A stretch of 64,000 nucleotides of DNA from Lingula anatina (lineage: Eukaryota; Brachiopoda; Lingulata; Lingulida; Lingulidae), in NCBI RefSeq assembly GCF_001039355.2, contig NW_019774069.1, positions 374,346 to 438,345 of the forward strand, read 5' to 3'. Both the position numbers and the translations under genes were made by a program. The notes below the pieces were generated by a model, which saw only the letters and a list, made by a program, of their open reading frames with translations, was not told where the DNA came from and ran no database searches. Within the stretch, counting starts at the first letter, position 1. Every line of letters begins with the position of its first letter. Of this stretch, positions 60,801 to 64,000 are shown one piece after another.

Positions 60801-63800
60801 ATAAAACAGATTAAGGTATTGTGGCCAATCTGGCCAAGGGCATAACCTGGTATTACAATAACAGACTCAAAACTAATATTGCTCCCATTTATTTAATTAA
60901 TTTATTTATTTATTTATTTTTTGTGCATTACAGAATTGGAAGCTTTGAAGAAACAGTCAGAAGCAGACAGAAAGGCTATTGATGACCTGGTGCGAGAAAG
61001 AGATATCTTGAACAAAAATATGTTGAAGGCAGCTGCAGCAACCCAAAAGCAGCATAACTTAGTCAAACTGCATGAACAGTCCAAGAAGAACCTTGAACAG
61101 GAGATCCAAAATTATAAAGAGGAAGCTCAGAAGCAGCGAAAGATCATTTACCAGTTGGAAAAGGAGAGAGATCGCTACATCAACGAAGCGAGTGACCTGA
61201 CTCAAAAGGTACAACAACTTGAGCAATTTCTTTTCTAATTGAGCAATGTTTCAGATTTTAATTTTATAGTATAAATTAAGCCATCAAAACAAGGGTTTTT
61301 GTATTTTTGATAAATGACTTACAGGTAACAGAAACATTAAAATATAAGTGTTTCTCAATGGGATTTGTTCTATTTCATGCAGGTTTTGCAACACATGGAA
61401 GATGTCAAAGTGAGGGAGATGCAGATTTTTGACTACAAAAAGAAAATTGCCGAGGCAGAAACCAAGCTTAAACAGCAGCAGAACTTGTATGAAGCAGTAC
61501 GCAGTGACAGAAATCTGTACAGCAAGAATTTGATAGAGTCACAGGTATTAAACAGTTTAAGGCAATTCAGAGAGTCAGAACTTTTCAAAAATGTTATGTT
61601 GAGTTTCATCAGTATAGATGTAGAAGTAATGCAGAACTTGTGGCACAGATGTCTTGAGATCAAAGCCTTTTTCTTACAAGTATACATTGTGTGCTGAGGT
61701 AAACATTTTACATGCAAATCTCATGCTTCTTCCTTTAGAAAAATGATTCCTTTTCTCTTGTCTTATAAAAAAGGATGAAATCACGGAAATGAAGCGCAAG
61801 TTGAAGATCATGAACCACCAGATTGACCAGCTTAAGGAGGAGATCTCTGCCAAGGAGGCAGCCCTCATCAAAGAACACATGGACCACCAGAGAGTGGAGA
61901 AAGAGAAAGAAGCCCTGAAAGCAGAACTGCAGAAGATGAAGCAACAGGCTGCAGAAAATAAGGCTGTGATTGAGTCTCAAGACCAAGAACAGAGAAAGCT
62001 TCTCAAAATTATTGCAGAATCTGATGGTGAACGTGTCAGACAGAAGAAGGAATTGGACCAGGTAACTGATTGCTGCGACTCTGTATTTATAGTGTTTATG
62101 TTGAATCCACAGTAACAGGTGCTGAATACAAACAGACTCTGTAAAGATCATCATGCTGTTTTAGATATGGCATCAAATGTTTTTATATGTATAACAAAAG
62201 GTGTTTATGACAAAAACTGACTGATGATTTAAATTAAATTATAATCTAGAAGTTATTTATGTAAATGTAATAATAATAATATATTTATTCTATTTCTAGG
62301 TTATAAGTGAGCGAGATATTCTTGGCACACAGCTGGTCCGCAGAAATGACGAGTTGGCTCTCCTGTATGAGAAAATTAAGATCCAGCAATCAACTTTGAA
62401 CAAGGGAGAGATTCAGTATAATCAGCGCTTGGAAGATATCAGAGTCCTTAAGTTGGAGATCAAGAAGCTGAGGAGAGAGAAGTCCATCCTTCAAAAGAGT
62501 GTTGCCAATGTTGATGATCTGAGGTATGTAAAATTCTATATGAGGCAGTTAATTGTTTGCAGGTTATTGTTGAATTTTTGGTCATGTAAAGGTTTCAAGG
62601 ATTTGCTGTTAAAAAGTACATTTCTCTCTTGTAAGGAATGTTTGATCATGGCAAATTGGATGAAAAAAATATTTAATTAATCGTTATTAATCAAATCAAT
62701 CATTCTAGTAAATAACTGCTATCATTCTGACCATATGTTTTGTACATATTTAATCACTGTTTTTCTTTGAACTACAGACGTGAAGTATACCACATCCAAC
62801 GTGAACTTCTTCGTGAGCGTACTCGTTGCAAGGCCCTGGAGGAGGAACTGGAGAACCCTATGAATATTCACAGATGGAGGAAACTAGAGGTGAGTTTCTC
62901 CTTCAAAGCTGGCAAACAGATGTTACAACTATCAAGGACACTCACATTATTGAATTCTGTAGTTAGCTTAAACTGTTTGAATAGATGTTTAACATTTATA
63001 TCCTAACTATTACTTATAGCATAAGTTCTAACCATTCTTTACTAAAACTGTTTAACATTTCTATTTAACCCATACTTTCATCATTGTGCCTTCTTTATAC
63101 ATATCATTTAAACTCTTGTTATTTATGATTTTATTTGCAAGCTTAAACAATTTAACTTTGATATTTTAGGGCAGTGATCCCAGCACTTACGAAATGATCC
63201 AGAAAATCCAGACTCTCCAAAAGCGCTTGATTGCCAAGACAGAAGAGGTAGTGGAGAAAGAGCTGCTAATCCAAGAGAAAGAGAAGTTGTATGTGGAACT
63301 GAAGCACATTCTTGCTAGACAGCCAGGCCCAGAAGTAGCAGAACAGTTACAAATATACCAGCAAACTCTGAAGGAAAAGACCAAACAGATGAAGGTGTGT
63401 TTAATAATATTTGTTGGAGACTTGAAAATGCTCATTTAGATGTTTATCTATCACATATTTCTCAGGAACAGAGTTATTTGTCTCAATGCTATATGGATGA
63501 TATTCTGAATATTATTTAGTTTCTTTAAATGAAATGTGTATGATGTTATTGGCTTTCAAGAGAAAGGGCATGTAGGATTCTGTTGTTTTAAATTGGCACA
63601 TACAGCTACAATGCCATACCTTTGTTTTCAGGGTATGTCATCGGAGCTGAACATGTATGAGTCACAAGTGAATGAATACAAATATGAAATAGAGCGCTTA
63701 GCCAGAGAACTGCAGGAAGTCAAGAAGAAATATTATATGCAGAAAAGAAAAGAGCAGCAAGCAAAGTAAGTAAAAGGGGAGAATTACTTTTGATCATAGA

Positions 63801-64000
63801 CATCCCCAAGTTAGATCAATAAATTACAAATAGCTTTGTCATATTTTATAGAATGAAAAATAACAAATAAATAAATAATTTATTAAAACAAAGAACAGCT
63901 GTGCATCACAGATTTTGGATATTTGTGTAATTTTTCTTTTGGTTATGATGGCCAATATTTTAATTTGATTTTCCTTTTTATAGGGAACGTGAAAGAGCCA
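57425..64000 (+). CDS. CFAP58: Cilia and flagella associated protein 58 (CCDC147), 3' end outside window
   Basis: Sixteen exons: 57425-57433, 58326-58415, 58553-58768, 58948-59096, 59409-59565, 59741-59935, 60115-60252, 60578-60737, 60934-61208, 61383-61544, 61774-62061, 62300-62523, 62778-62889, 63170-63394, 63632-63765, 63984-64000 (partial). All GT-AG with matching phases; 850 complete codons, close to the vertebrate length of about 870. The product is almost wholly alpha-helical coiled coil. Recognisable conserved stretches include ALKLSQEDQATIASLRKEIE, NLYEAVRSDRNLYSKNL, LVRRNDELALLYEKIKIQQS, ELENPMNIHRWRKLE and ELKHILARQPGPE. CFAP58 is an axonemal/flagellar structural protein; human mutations cause sperm flagellum defects. 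Exon 1 encodes only MSE; I chose this ATG because TCTGAG|GTATGG gives a donor that joins exon 2 in frame and the X-box lies just upstream. Confidence 0.95.
57808..57845. repeat. (AAT)n microsatellite in CFAP58 intron 1
   Basis: About 12 uninterrupted ATA/AAT units. Confidence 0.92.

Noticed and set aside
1-64000. tRNA, rRNA, CRISPR, bacterial operon or viral genes
   Set aside because: Looked for typical motifs and gene products; none seen. The intron-rich structure is animal nuclear DNA.

Overview
The window is eukaryotic nuclear DNA. Its genes are split into short exons by GT-AG introns, the sequence is AT-rich, and foldback transposons and microsatellites are common. Near-identical blocks sit side by side across single-N joints, as expected from a draft assembly of a very heterozygous animal. 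Gene content (a tandem SLC22 transporter cluster next to the ciliary gene CFAP58) fits a bilaterian, probably a marine invertebrate. I cannot name the species.

Layout. On the minus strand there are three SLC22-family (organic cation/carnitine-type, major facilitator superfamily) transporter genes in the same orientation. Gene C (718-1640) shows only its first two coding exons and runs off the left edge. Gene B (3646-11757) is complete: 12 coding exons, 579 residues by my splice model. Gene A (19952-45977) is complete: 11 coding exons, 583 residues, with very long introns and probably a non-coding first exon several kb upstream. Exon boundaries and phases match between A and B, so they are tandem paralogs. 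From 57425 to the right edge, on the plus strand, lies CFAP58 (CCDC147), an axonemal coiled-coil protein. Sixteen exons encode about 850 residues, nearly the whole protein, and the last few lie outside.

Most notable points. (1) Gene A has two different versions of the exon for transmembrane helices 5-6. Both are exactly 169 nt with identical phases, so they can only be used one at a time: a likely mutually exclusive exon pair in a transporter. (2) A full match to the RFX X-box consensus lies about 80 bp upstream of the CFAP58 start codon. (3) The exon for the large extracellular loop is almost identical at the DNA level in all three SLC22 genes although other exons have diverged, which suggests gene conversion. 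(4) Four pairs of duplicated blocks meet at single Ns (7415, 33290, 38866, 41112). They duplicate exons in the assembly but most likely are two alleles laid end to end.

The remaining sequence is introns and intergenic DNA holding several families of foldback (MITE-like) elements, simple repeats and one 722-base gap (16322-17043). I found no tRNA, rRNA, CRISPR array, operon or viral gene.
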